A program made the translations under genes and the position numbers. A stretch of DNA of 64,000 nucleotides from an uncultured Eubacteriales bacterium (lineage in GTDB: Bacteria > Bacillota > Clostridia > Oscillospirales > Oscillospiraceae). The stretch spans positions 1 to 64,000 of the forward strand of contig ONIG01000012.1 in assembly GCA_900317855.1 (NCBI GenBank), written 5' to 3'. The notes below the pieces were generated by a model. It worked only from the letters and a program-made list of their open reading frames with translations, had not been told where the DNA came from and searched no databases. The first letter of the stretch is position 1. Each line of letters starts with the position of its first letter. Below, piece by piece: positions 32,335 to 39,346 of this stretch.

Positions 32335-34029
32335 TCAGCTGTGCTGGCCGTGGGCCGGGTAGTGGATGTGCAGCAGCTCGTGGGCGCGGCCCTGGAGCAG
32401 GGTGTCGTAGACATAGCCCAGGTCGGGGTTCTGCTGCGGGATGCGCAGGGCGCAGGCTTCGTCTGCCTTGAAGATGGCCTCGGCGCGCTCGGCCTTGCGC
32501 TTGTTGCAGGCGGGGGGCTGGCCGCCGCCGCCGATGCAGCCGTTCGGGCAGGCCATGACCTCGATGAAGTCGAACTGCTCCTCGCCGGACTCGACCTTGG
32601 CGATGAGCTTGTCGGCATTCGCCAGGCCGTTGGCCACCGCGATGCGGATGGTCAGGTCGCCGGCCGTGACGGTGAACGCCTTGATGCCCTCAAGCCCGCG
32701 CACGCCGCACTCGGCAATGGTCTGCAGGGTGTTGGGGCTGGCGTCGTCGAGCACGCGGCGGATAACGGCCTCGGTCACGCCGCCGGTCACGCCGAAGATG
32801 ACGCCGGCGCCGGTATAGTCGCCGAGCGGAGCGTCCGGCTCCTCGTCCGGGAGGTGGGCAAAGTCGATGCCGGCCTCCTCGATCATGTCGCACAGCTCGC
32901 TCGTCGTGATGACGAGGTCGATGAGCCGCTCGCCGTCCTTCTCAAGCTCGGGGCGCGCAGCCTCGAACTTCTTGCCGGTGCAGGGCATGATGGCCACGGA
33001 GTAGACGTTCTCGCCCGCGAACTGCTTGCGGATGAGCGAGCCGAACATCGCCATCGGGCTGCCGCAGGTGCTCACCTGGGGCATGAGGTGCGGGTGGCGG
33101 TGCTCCACGTGCTGGATCCAGCCGGGGCAGCAGGAGGTGAACATCGGCAGCTTCGCGCCGGTCTTGACCTTCTCGAGGAACTCCGCCGACTCCTCCATGA
33201 TCGTCAGGTCGGCCGTGAGGTTCGTGTCGTACACCACATCGGCGCCGAGGCGGCGCAGCGCGGCGACGAGCTTGCCGGTGCAGGGCTCATTGGCGGGCAT
33301 GCCGAAGCGCTCGGCCATGCCGGCGCGCACGCTCGGCGCGTACTGCACGACGACCCTGCGGTTCTTATCCTGCAGCATGGACCAGAATTTCTCCGTCTCG
33401 TTGCGGATGGTGATTGCACCGGTCGGGCACACGGACGCGCACTGGCCGCAGCCGACGCAGTCGGTGTCCTTGAGGGTCTTGCCGAAGTCGGCGGAGATGT
33501 GCGCCTTCTTGCCGCGGCCGCTGAAATCGACCGCGCCGATGTTCTGGATCTCGGCGCAGGTGCGCACGCACAATCCGCAGAGGATGCACTTGCTCGGGTC
33601 GCGCACGATGCTCGGCGAGGAGAGATCCATCGGCTCGGTGCAGTAGGTATTGGGCTCGAAGCGGTGCGCGTCCACGTGGTAGCGGCGGGCGTACTCCTGC
33701 AGCTTGCAGCGGCCGCTCTGGTCGCAGGTCAGGCAGTCGGCCCGGTGGCTGCTCATGAGCAGCTGCAGCGTGGTGCGGCGGCTGTCGAGCACCTGTTTCG
33801 TGTGGGTGTTGACGACCATGCCGTCGCGCGGCTGCATGGAGCAGGCCGCGTCCATCTTGCCGCGGTCGTTCTCGACGAGGCACAGGCGGCAGCCGCCGTA
33901 GATGGACAGGTTTTCACAGTAACAAAGCGAGGGGATGTCGATGCCGTTGTTGCGGGCGACCTCCAGCACGTTGCGCTCGGTCGTGAACGGGCAGGACACG
34001 CCGTCGATGATCATTTTCTTTTCAGCCAT
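32335..34029 (-). CDS. hydA: [FeFe]-hydrogenase catalytic subunit HydA
   Basis: A 564-residue enzyme that forms or oxidises H2. The N-terminal [2Fe-2S] domain (1-78) is followed by a His-ligated [4Fe-4S] site in SHRADCLTCDQSGRC and two ferredoxin-type [4Fe-4S] clusters (CILCGLCVRTCAE, CVGCGQCASVCPTG). The H-cluster domain has motif L1 as FTSCCPGW, L2 as IMPCTGKKFEA and L3 as MACPNGCIGGGGQP. In L3 the usual MACPGGC is MACPNGC. With HydB and HydC encoded upstream it fits the trimeric electron-bifurcating type, which couples NADH and reduced ferredoxin oxidation to H2 release. It starts 3 bases after hydB. Confidence 0.95.
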   Translation of the reverse strand: MAEKKMIIDGVSCPFTTERNVLEVARNNGIDIPSLCYCENLSIYGGCRLCLVENDRGKMDAACSMQPRDGMVVNTHTKQVLDSRRTTLQLLMSSHRADCLTCDQSGRCKLQEYARRYHVDAHRFEPNTYCTEPMDLSSPSIVRDPSKCILCGLCVRTCAEIQNIGAVDFSGRGKKAHISADFGKTLKDTDCVGCGQCASVCPTGAITIRNETEKFWSMLQDKNRRVVVQYAPSVRAGMAERFGMPANEPCTGKLVAALRRLGADVVYDTNLTADLTIMEESAEFLEKVKTGAKLPMFTSCCPGWIQHVEHRHPHLMPQVSTCGSPMAMFGSLIRKQFAGENVYSVAIMPCTGKKFEAARPELEKDGERLIDLVITTSELCDMIEEAGIDFAHLPDEEPDAPLGDYTGAGVIFGVTGGVTEAVIRRVLDDASPNTLQTIAECGVRGLEGIKAFTVTAGDLTIRIAVANGLANADKLIAKVESGEEQFDFIEVMACPNGCIGGGGQPPACNKRKAERAEAIFKADEACALRIPQQNPDLGYVYDTLLQGRAHELLHIHYPAHGQHS

Positions 34030-34032
34030 TGC

Positions 34033-35916
34033 TCACGCCTCCTTGATCGCACCGAACGGGCAGCCGGTCTTGCAGGTGCCGCACTTGATGCATTTGTCTG
34101 TGTCGATGTGGTGCGGCTTTTTCAGCTCGCCGGTGATGGCACCGACCGGGCAGTTGCGCGCGCACTTCGTGCAGCCCTTGCACACTGCCGGGTCGATGAC
34201 ATACGTCGTCAGGCTGCGGCAGCTGCCGGTGCGGCACTTCTTGTCAAAGATATGCTCGCGGTATTCGTCCTCGAAGTTTGCGAGCGTGGACAGCACGGGG
34301 TTCGGCGCCGTCTTGCCGAGACCGCACAGGGAGGAGTTCTGGATCATCTTGGCGAGGGAGCGCAGCTCCTCAATGTCGCCGGGTTTGCCGTTGCCCTTGG
34401 TGATCCGGGTGAGAATGTCGAGCATGCGGGTCGTGCCCTCGCGGCACGGGGTGCACTTGCCGCACGACTCGTTGCAGATGAAGTTCATGAAAAACTGCGC
34501 GATGGACACCATGCACGTGTCCTCGTCCATGACGACGAGGCCGCCGGAGCCGATGATCGCGCCGGCCTTTTTCAGCGAGTCAAAGTCCATGGGCAGGTCC
34601 ATGTGCGCCTCGGTCAGGCAGCCGCCGGACGGGCCGCCGATCTGCACGGCCTTGAACGCTTTGCCGTTTTTGATGCCGCCGCCGATGTCGTACACGACCT
34701 CGCGCATCGTCGTGCCCATGGGCACCTCAATCAGGCCGGTGTTGACGACGTTGCCGGTGAGGGCGAAGGCCTTCGTGCCGGAACTGCCCTCGGTGCCGAC
34801 GGATTTGAACCAGTCGGCGCCCTTTTTGATGATGTCGGGGACGTTGGCAAACGTCTCGACGTTGTTCAGGCAGGTGGGCTTGCCGTACAGGCCCTTGTCG
34901 ACGGAGCGCGGGGGCTTCGTGCGCGGCATGCCGCGGTTGCCCTCGATGGACGCGGTCATGGCCGAGCCCTCGCCGCAGACGAACGCGCCTGCGCCGCGGT
35001 TGATGTGCATGTGGAAGCTGAAGCCGCTGCCGAGGATGTTGTCTCCCAGCAGACCAAGCTCCTTGGCCTGCTCGATGGCGACGGTGAGCCGGTGCACGGC
35101 CATGGGGTACTCGGCGCGGACATAGATGTAGCCCTCGGTGGAGCCGGTGGCCACGCCCGCGACGATCATGCCCTCGATGACCTTGTGCGGATCGCCCTCC
35201 ATGCAGGAGCGGTCCATGAAGGCGCCGGGGTCGCCCTCGTCGCCGTTGCAGACGATGTACTTGACGGGTTCTTCCGTATGTGCTGCGACCTGGGCCCACT
35301 TCTTCCCGGTCGGGAAGCCGGCGCCGCCGCGGCCGCGCAGACCGGAATCGCTCACGGCCTGGACGATCTCGTCCGGCTGCATCTCGAACAGGGCCTTGGC
35401 CAGCGCGCCGTAGCCGCCGATGGACAGATACTCCTCGATGGATTCCGCGTCGATATGGCCGCAGTGCTCGAGCACGCGGCGGGTCTGCTTTTTGTAAAAC
35501 GGGATGTCTTCCTGGCGCTCATACAGTTCGCCGTTCTGCTTGTAGCCCAGGCGCTCGATGAACTCGCCGCCGAGGATGGTCTTCTGGATGATCTCCTCCA
35601 CGTCGCTGACCTGGCACTTCGTGTACAGCCAGCCCTCCGGCTCGATGCGGACCAGCGGGCCCATCTCGCAAAAGCCGTGGCAGCCGGACTTCTTCAGGCC
35701 GATGGCATCGGCATGGTGCTCGGTCAGGGACACCTCGCACGGGATGCCCAGCTCGTCCATGCGCTTTTTGAGCTCATGATACACGTTCAGGTTGCCGCCG
35801 GCGACACAGCCCGTGCCGCAGCAGACGAGGATCTTGCGCTTTTCCGCGTCGCGCGCGGCCATGTAGTCGGCCTGCAGGGCGCGGAACTGCTCCAAGGATT
35901 CGATTCTCTGACGCAT
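34033..35916 (-). CDS. hydB: Electron-bifurcating hydrogenase subunit B (NuoF-like)
   Basis: A 627-residue flavin and iron-sulfur protein. The N-terminal thioredoxin-like [2Fe-2S] domain has 'CCGTGCVAGGN' and 'SGCHGFCEMGP'. The NuoF core binds FMN and NAD(H): 'GLRGRGGAGFPTGKKW', 'CNGDEGDPGAFMDR', 'YGKPTCLNNVETFANVP'. A [4Fe-4S] site follows in 'CGKCTPCREGT...CGLG'. The C-terminal ferredoxin domain carries two more clusters (CKGCTKCARNCPVG, CIKCGTCKTGCPFG). It is the NADH-oxidising, bifurcating subunit. Its start codon shares one base with the hydC stop (TAATG). Confidence 0.95.
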   Translation of the reverse strand: MRQRIESLEQFRALQADYMAARDAEKRKILVCCGTGCVAGGNLNVYHELKKRMDELGIPCEVSLTEHHADAIGLKKSGCHGFCEMGPLVRIEPEGWLYTKCQVSDVEEIIQKTILGGEFIERLGYKQNGELYERQEDIPFYKKQTRRVLEHCGHIDAESIEEYLSIGGYGALAKALFEMQPDEIVQAVSDSGLRGRGGAGFPTGKKWAQVAAHTEEPVKYIVCNGDEGDPGAFMDRSCMEGDPHKVIEGMIVAGVATGSTEGYIYVRAEYPMAVHRLTVAIEQAKELGLLGDNILGSGFSFHMHINRGAGAFVCGEGSAMTASIEGNRGMPRTKPPRSVDKGLYGKPTCLNNVETFANVPDIIKKGADWFKSVGTEGSSGTKAFALTGNVVNTGLIEVPMGTTMREVVYDIGGGIKNGKAFKAVQIGGPSGGCLTEAHMDLPMDFDSLKKAGAIIGSGGLVVMDEDTCMVSIAQFFMNFICNESCGKCTPCREGTTRMLDILTRITKGNGKPGDIEELRSLAKMIQNSSLCGLGKTAPNPVLSTLANFEDEYREHIFDKKCRTGSCRSLTTYVIDPAVCKGCTKCARNCPVGAITGELKKPHHIDTDKCIKCGTCKTGCPFGAIKEA

Positions 35917-36395
35917 TACGCACCCTCCTTTTCACGCAGCTCCTCGATGAGATCCACGGCCTTGTCGGGGGTCATGGCCGGGTGCACCGTGTCGTTGACC
36001 ATGACGACCGGGCTCAGACCGCACGCGCCGAGGCACGACACGATCTCGATGGTGAACAGGCCGTCGTCCGAGGTCGGCTTGCTCTCGCTCAGGCCGGTGG
36101 CGTCATAGATGGCCTGCAGGACGTTGCCGGACTTGCGCACGTGGCACGCCGTGCCGCGGCAGACCTTGAGCACGTACTTGCCCTTCACATCGAGCGAGAA
36201 GTTCTCATAGAACGTCGCCACGCCGTAGATCTTCGACTCGCTGATGCCCACCTTGTCCGCAATGTAGCGCAGCGCGTCTTTCGGCAGATAACGGTATTTC
36301 CCCTGCACGTCCTGCATGATCGCAATGATCTGCGAGGCGTCGCAGGCGTGATCTGCGAGGACCTGGTCGATGAACTTGTAATCGATTTGTTCCAT
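35916..36395 (-). CDS. hydC: Electron-bifurcating hydrogenase subunit C (NuoE-like)
   Basis: A 159-residue [2Fe-2S] protein of the NuoE family. The four ligand cysteines are in 'VCRGTACHVRKSGNV' and 'CLGACGLSPVVMVND'. The helical N-terminal part includes 'KYRYLPKDALRYIADKVGIS' and 'IYGVATFYENFSLD', the family signature. It passes electrons within the HydABC complex. ATG 36395 is chosen because GGAAAGGGAA lies upstream. It is the first gene of the hydCBA operon. Confidence 0.94.
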   Translation of the reverse strand: MEQIDYKFIDQVLADHACDASQIIAIMQDVQGKYRYLPKDALRYIADKVGISESKIYGVATFYENFSLDVKGKYVLKVCRGTACHVRKSGNVLQAIYDATGLSESKPTSDDGLFTIEIVSCLGACGLSPVVMVNDTVHPAMTPDKAVDLIEELREKEGA

Positions 36396-36470
36396 AATTT
36401 CGATTCCCTTTCCAACAAATTTGCACCGCCCGGCTCCTATTCCGGCCGGATGCAGGATTCCCTGCTCCCT

Positions 36471-36499
36471 ATCATACAATATCTATGAAAATTTTTCAA
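36471..36499 (-). promoter_or_regulatory. Promoter of hydCBA
   Basis: Minus strand TTGAAA (36499-36494), 17-bp spacer, TATGAT (36476-36471), 76 bases before hydC. Confidence 0.75.
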
Positions 36500-36510
36500 T
36501 GCCCAGACCC

Positions 36511-36527
36511 GTCGTTTTGATAACGAC
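36511..36527. promoter_or_regulatory. Inverted repeat upstream of the hyd promoter, candidate operator
   Basis: GTCGTT (36511-36516) and AACGAC (36522-36527) separated by 5 bases. It resembles a redox-type operator in position but does not match the Rex consensus well. Confidence 0.4.
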
Positions 36528-36602
36528 AAACTGCGAGAATTTTTCACAATATGTTTCACTTTTCAACCACTGTGCATCTTTGGGAAAAACCGCCGCAAAT
36601 GC

Positions 36603-36631
36603 TTGACACGGCGGCCTTCGCATGGCATAAT
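36603..36631 (+). promoter_or_regulatory. Promoter of the ABC transporter operon
   Basis: Consensus TTGACA (36603-36608), 17-bp spacer, CATAAT (36626-36631). Confidence 0.78.
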
Positions 36632-36639
36632 TGCAGCAA

Positions 36640-36781
36640 ACTATGCGCCCGCGCCGCAAGCTGTGCTTCCGGCCCGGCCGCCGCCGATCCCGCACCGAAT
36701 CTGACACCGAATCGCCCATGAGGTGGAAGGCTGCGTGCGTGCACTGCTGCACCGCCATGCCTTCCGGGCATGGCATTTTTT
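36640..36781 (+). promoter_or_regulatory. Structured leader with terminator/antiterminator (unassigned riboswitch or attenuator)
   Basis: A terminator GCCATGCC (36754-36761) / GGCATGGC (36767-36774) followed by A and a run of T lies 45 bases before the start codon of the first ABC gene. Upstream, GGAAGGC (36725-36731) is exactly complementary to GCCTTCC (36759-36765) inside that terminator and would block it. This is the layout of a transcription attenuator. I do not recognise the ligand-binding part; TPP, cobalamin and guanidine-I consensus elements are not apparent. Confidence 0.6.
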
Positions 36782-36824
36782 GTCTCTTCCTGCGGGCGGC
36801 AATCATGAAAAGGAGAGATCTGCT

Positions 36825-37823
36825 ATGAAACATCTGCGCAAGCTCACGGCCCTGCTGCTGGCCGTCCTGATGGTGCTCGCCCTCGCCGCCTGCGGTCAGA
36901 AGGACGACACCGCCGCCGTCGACAAGGACCTGACCGTCAACGTCGTCTCGCTCAACGGCACGACCGGCTTCGGCATGGCCAAGCTCATGGCCGACAGCAA
37001 GGCCGGCACCGCCGCGCTCAACTACAGCTTTACCGTCGAGACCGACCCGAGCAACGCCACCGCCGCGCTCGTCAACGGCACGGCCGACATTGCCGCCCTG
37101 CCGACGAACGCCGCCGCCGCGCTCTACAACAAGACCGCCGGCGCCGTGCAGGTGCTCGCGCTCAACACGCGCGGCGTGCTCTACGTCGTGACCGACGGCA
37201 CGGAGACCATCACGTCCTTTGCCGACCTGCGCGGCAAGAACGTCTATGTCCCCGTGCAGAACCCGACGTTCATCTTCCAGTACCTGTGCGAGAAAAATGG
37301 TCTGACCGTCGGCACGGACATCACCATCGACAACACCTACGCCCAGCCGGCGGAGCTGAACACGGCGCTCGCCTCCGGCGAGGTACACATCGCCGTGCTG
37401 CCGGAGCCGATGGTCACCATCGCCCGCGCGGCCAACCCGGACCTCACCGTTGCGCTCGACCTGACTGCCGAGTGGGACAAGGTCGCCCCGGCCGGCAGCC
37501 TCGTGCAGGGCTGCGTCGTCGTGCGCAAGGCGTTTGCAGACGCTCACCCGAACGAGGTCAAGGCCTTCCTCGACGAATACAAGGCGTCCATCGAGTACCT
37601 GACGGCCGAGCCCGACCAGGCCGGCCAGATGATCGAAGAGGCCGGCATCTTCGCCAAGGCCGCCGTGGCCGCCAAGGCCATCCCGAACTGCAACGTCTGC
37701 TTCGTGTCCGGCGCGGACATGCAGGCGCCGCTGACGGAGTTTCTCACGGCGCTGAGCACCGTCGCCCCGCAGAGCATCGGCGGCAGCGTGCCGGCGGATG
37801 ACTTCTACTGCGTGCTGAAATGA
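36825..37823 (+). CDS. NitT/TauT-type ABC transporter substrate-binding lipoprotein
   Basis: A 332-residue exported lipoprotein with signal peptide and lipobox LAAC (Cys23 region), AAAAGGAGAG before the ATG. The mature part has the two-lobed binding-protein layout: 'VNVVSLNGTTGFGMAKLM' (first strand/helix), 'DIAALPTNAAAALYNK' and 'FADLRGKNVYVP'. It belongs to the SsuA/ThiY/TauA group, which bind sulfonates, nitrate, pyrimidine precursors or similar small anions and aromatics. The substrate cannot be fixed from sequence. It is followed, with 4-base overlaps, by its permease and ATPase. Confidence 0.9.
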   Translation: MKHLRKLTALLLAVLMVLALAACGQKDDTAAVDKDLTVNVVSLNGTTGFGMAKLMADSKAGTAALNYSFTVETDPSNATAALVNGTADIAALPTNAAAALYNKTAGAVQVLALNTRGVLYVVTDGTETITSFADLRGKNVYVPVQNPTFIFQYLCEKNGLTVGTDITIDNTYAQPAELNTALASGEVHIAVLPEPMVTIARAANPDLTVALDLTAEWDKVAPAGSLVQGCVVVRKAFADAHPNEVKAFLDEYKASIEYLTAEPDQAGQMIEEAGIFAKAAVAAKAIPNCNVCFVSGADMQAPLTEFLTALSTVAPQSIGGSVPADDFYCVLK

Positions 37824-38566
37824 AGCGCTTTGCCCGCGGCGCGCTGACGCTCGCGATCTGGCTTACTGTGTGGGCGGCGCTGGCGCTGCTCGTGCACCGG
37901 GAGCTGCTGCTGCCCGCGCCGTGGGTCGTCGTGCGCCGGCTGTGCGAGCTGGCCGCGACCGGAGCATTCTGGCGCATCACGGCCGTGTCCATCGGGCGGG
38001 TGCTGCTCGGCGTGCTGGGGGCGGTCGTGCTCGGCGTGGCGACGGCCGTTGCCTGCACGGCGTCGAAAACCGCCGACGCGCTGCTGCGCCCGCTCATGAC
38101 GGTCGTCAAGTCCACGCCGGTGGCGTCGTTCGTCGTGCTCGCGCTCATCTGGATCGCGCGCGACTGGCTGCCAGTATTCATCGCGCTGCTCATGGTGCTG
38201 CCCGTCGTGTGGAGCAATGTCTGCACCGGCATCCGCTCGGCCGACCCTGCGCTGCTCGAGCTTGCGCGGGTGTACGGCTGGCCGCGCGGGCGCGTCCTGC
38301 GGCGGATCTATGTGCCGGGCGTGCGGCCGCACTTTCTGGCCGCGCTGCGCTCCGGCCTCGGCTTCGGCTGGAAGGCCGGCATCGCCGCCGAGGTGCTCAC
38401 CGTGCCGCACAGCGCCATCGGCCGCATGATCTATGAATCGAAACTCTATCTGCAGACCACCGACCTCTTCGCCTGGACGCTGGCGGTCATCCTGCTCAGC
38501 GTCGGGCTCGAGCGGCTGGTGCTGCGCGCGCTCACCCCGCGCGGGAAAGGAGGCGGCGGCGCATGA
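37820..38566 (+). CDS. NitT/TauT-type ABC transporter permease
   Basis: A 248-residue inner-membrane protein with about six hydrophobic segments. The EAA loop that contacts the ATPase is visible as 'LLELARVYGWPRGRVLRRIY'-like sequence near residue 150. 'PHFLAALRSGLGFGWKAGIAAE' follows, typical of SsuC/TauC permeases. It overlaps the binding-protein gene and the ATPase gene by 4 bases each (ATGA), so all three are translationally coupled. Confidence 0.93.
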   Translation: MKRFARGALTLAIWLTVWAALALLVHRELLLPAPWVVVRRLCELAATGAFWRITAVSIGRVLLGVLGAVVLGVATAVACTASKTADALLRPLMTVVKSTPVASFVVLALIWIARDWLPVFIALLMVLPVVWSNVCTGIRSADPALLELARVYGWPRGRVLRRIYVPGVRPHFLAALRSGLGFGWKAGIAAEVLTVPHSAIGRMIYESKLYLQTTDLFAWTLAVILLSVGLERLVLRALTPRGKGGGGA

Positions 38567-39159
38567 TCGAGGCGCGTGACCTCACCGTGACGTATGACGG
38601 CCGCGCCGTCCTGCGGGAGGTGGACCTCACCGTGCCCGACGGCGCGCACATCGCGCTCATGGGCCCGTCCGGCTGCGGCAAGACGACGCTGCTGCGCGTG
38701 CTCGCCGGGCTGCAGGCTCCGGACTCCGGCACCGTGCGCGTGGAGCCCGGGCGCATGGCCTGCGTCTTTCAGGAGCCGCGGCTGCTGCCGTGGCGCACGG
38801 CGGCGGAAAACGTCAACGCCGTGCTCTCCGACCGGGCGCAGACCATGCCGCAGGCACTGGCGTGGCTGGAGCGGCTGGAGCTGGGTGCGGCGTGCGATCA
38901 GTACCCCGCGGCGCTCTCCGGCGGCATGCAGCAGCGCGTGGCCATCGCGCGCGCGCTGGCGTATGACGCGCCGGTGCTGCTGCTCGACGAGCCGTTTCGC
39001 GGCCTGGACGCGGCGCTGCGAGATCGTGTGACCGCGCTGATCGCGGACGCGGCGAAAGACAAGACCCTCGTTCTTGCCACGCACGACGCGGCCGACGCCG
39101 CCGCGCTCGGCTGCGCGGTGTATGCGTATGCCGACGGTGCGTTCCGGCGCGACCCCTGA
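38563..39159 (+). CDS. NitT/TauT-type ABC transporter ATPase
   Basis: A 198-residue ABC ATPase. Walker A is GPSGCGKTT, the Q-loop CVFQEPRLLPW, the signature LSGGMQQRVAIARAL, Walker B VLLLDEPF, the D-loop GLDAAL, and the switch His is in LATHDA. All catalytic elements are present, but the chain is 40-60 residues shorter than most SsuB/TauB proteins because it ends soon after the H-loop. It drives uptake through the preceding permease. Last gene of the operon. Confidence 0.94.
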   Translation: MIEARDLTVTYDGRAVLREVDLTVPDGAHIALMGPSGCGKTTLLRVLAGLQAPDSGTVRVEPGRMACVFQEPRLLPWRTAAENVNAVLSDRAQTMPQALAWLERLELGAACDQYPAALSGGMQQRVAIARALAYDAPVLLLDEPFRGLDAALRDRVTALIADAAKDKTLVLATHDAADAAALGCAVYAYADGAFRRDP

Positions 39160-39183
39160 GCCGCTGGAGAAAACCTCGACCGT

Positions 39184-39262
39184 TCCACCTCATCCGGCGA
39201 GCGAAGCTCGCCACCTTCTGGCTTGGGTGCGTAACGGCCGCCGGCACGCCTTTCAGGCGCTG
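39184..39262 (+). repeat. Interspersed hairpin repeat, third 'CATCCGGC' copy
   Basis: CATCCGGCGAGCGAAGCTCG (39191-39210) followed by CCACCTTCTGGCTTGGG matches the order of the two copies at 31.97 and 32.09 kb. It lies between the ABC operon and its terminator. Confidence 0.65.
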
Positions 39263-39282
39263 CTCTCCGCAAAACAGACACG

Positions 39283-39326
39283 AAAAACTCCGCCCCGCGT
39301 CGTTTCGACGCGGGGCGGAGTTTCTT
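39283..39326. terminator. Bidirectional terminator between ABC operon and P-type ATPase
   Basis: 18-bp perfect stem (39285-39302 with 39306-39323) with a 3-base loop, A run to the left and T-rich tract to the right. Confidence 0.92.
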
Positions 39327-39346
39327 TTACTTGTGCTATGCGGCCC

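Larger units (their letters stand above)
36396..36824. other. Divergent regulatory region between hydC and the ABC transporter
   Basis: It contains back-to-back promoters (36471-36499 minus, 36603-36631 plus), an inverted repeat GTCGTT-TTGAT-AACGAC (36511-36527) just upstream of the hyd promoter, and a 190-base leader with a terminator hairpin before the ABC genes. Confidence 0.7.

Noticed and set aside
32335..36395. Complex I (nuoE/F/G) instead of hydrogenase
   Set aside because: The third subunit has the full H-cluster motifs TSCCPGW, MPCT and MACPNGC, and no nuo membrane genes are nearby.
36640..36781. TPP, cobalamin or guanidine-I riboswitch before the NitT/TauT transporter
   Set aside because: None of the recalled consensus blocks of these classes could be found, so only an unassigned attenuator is reported.
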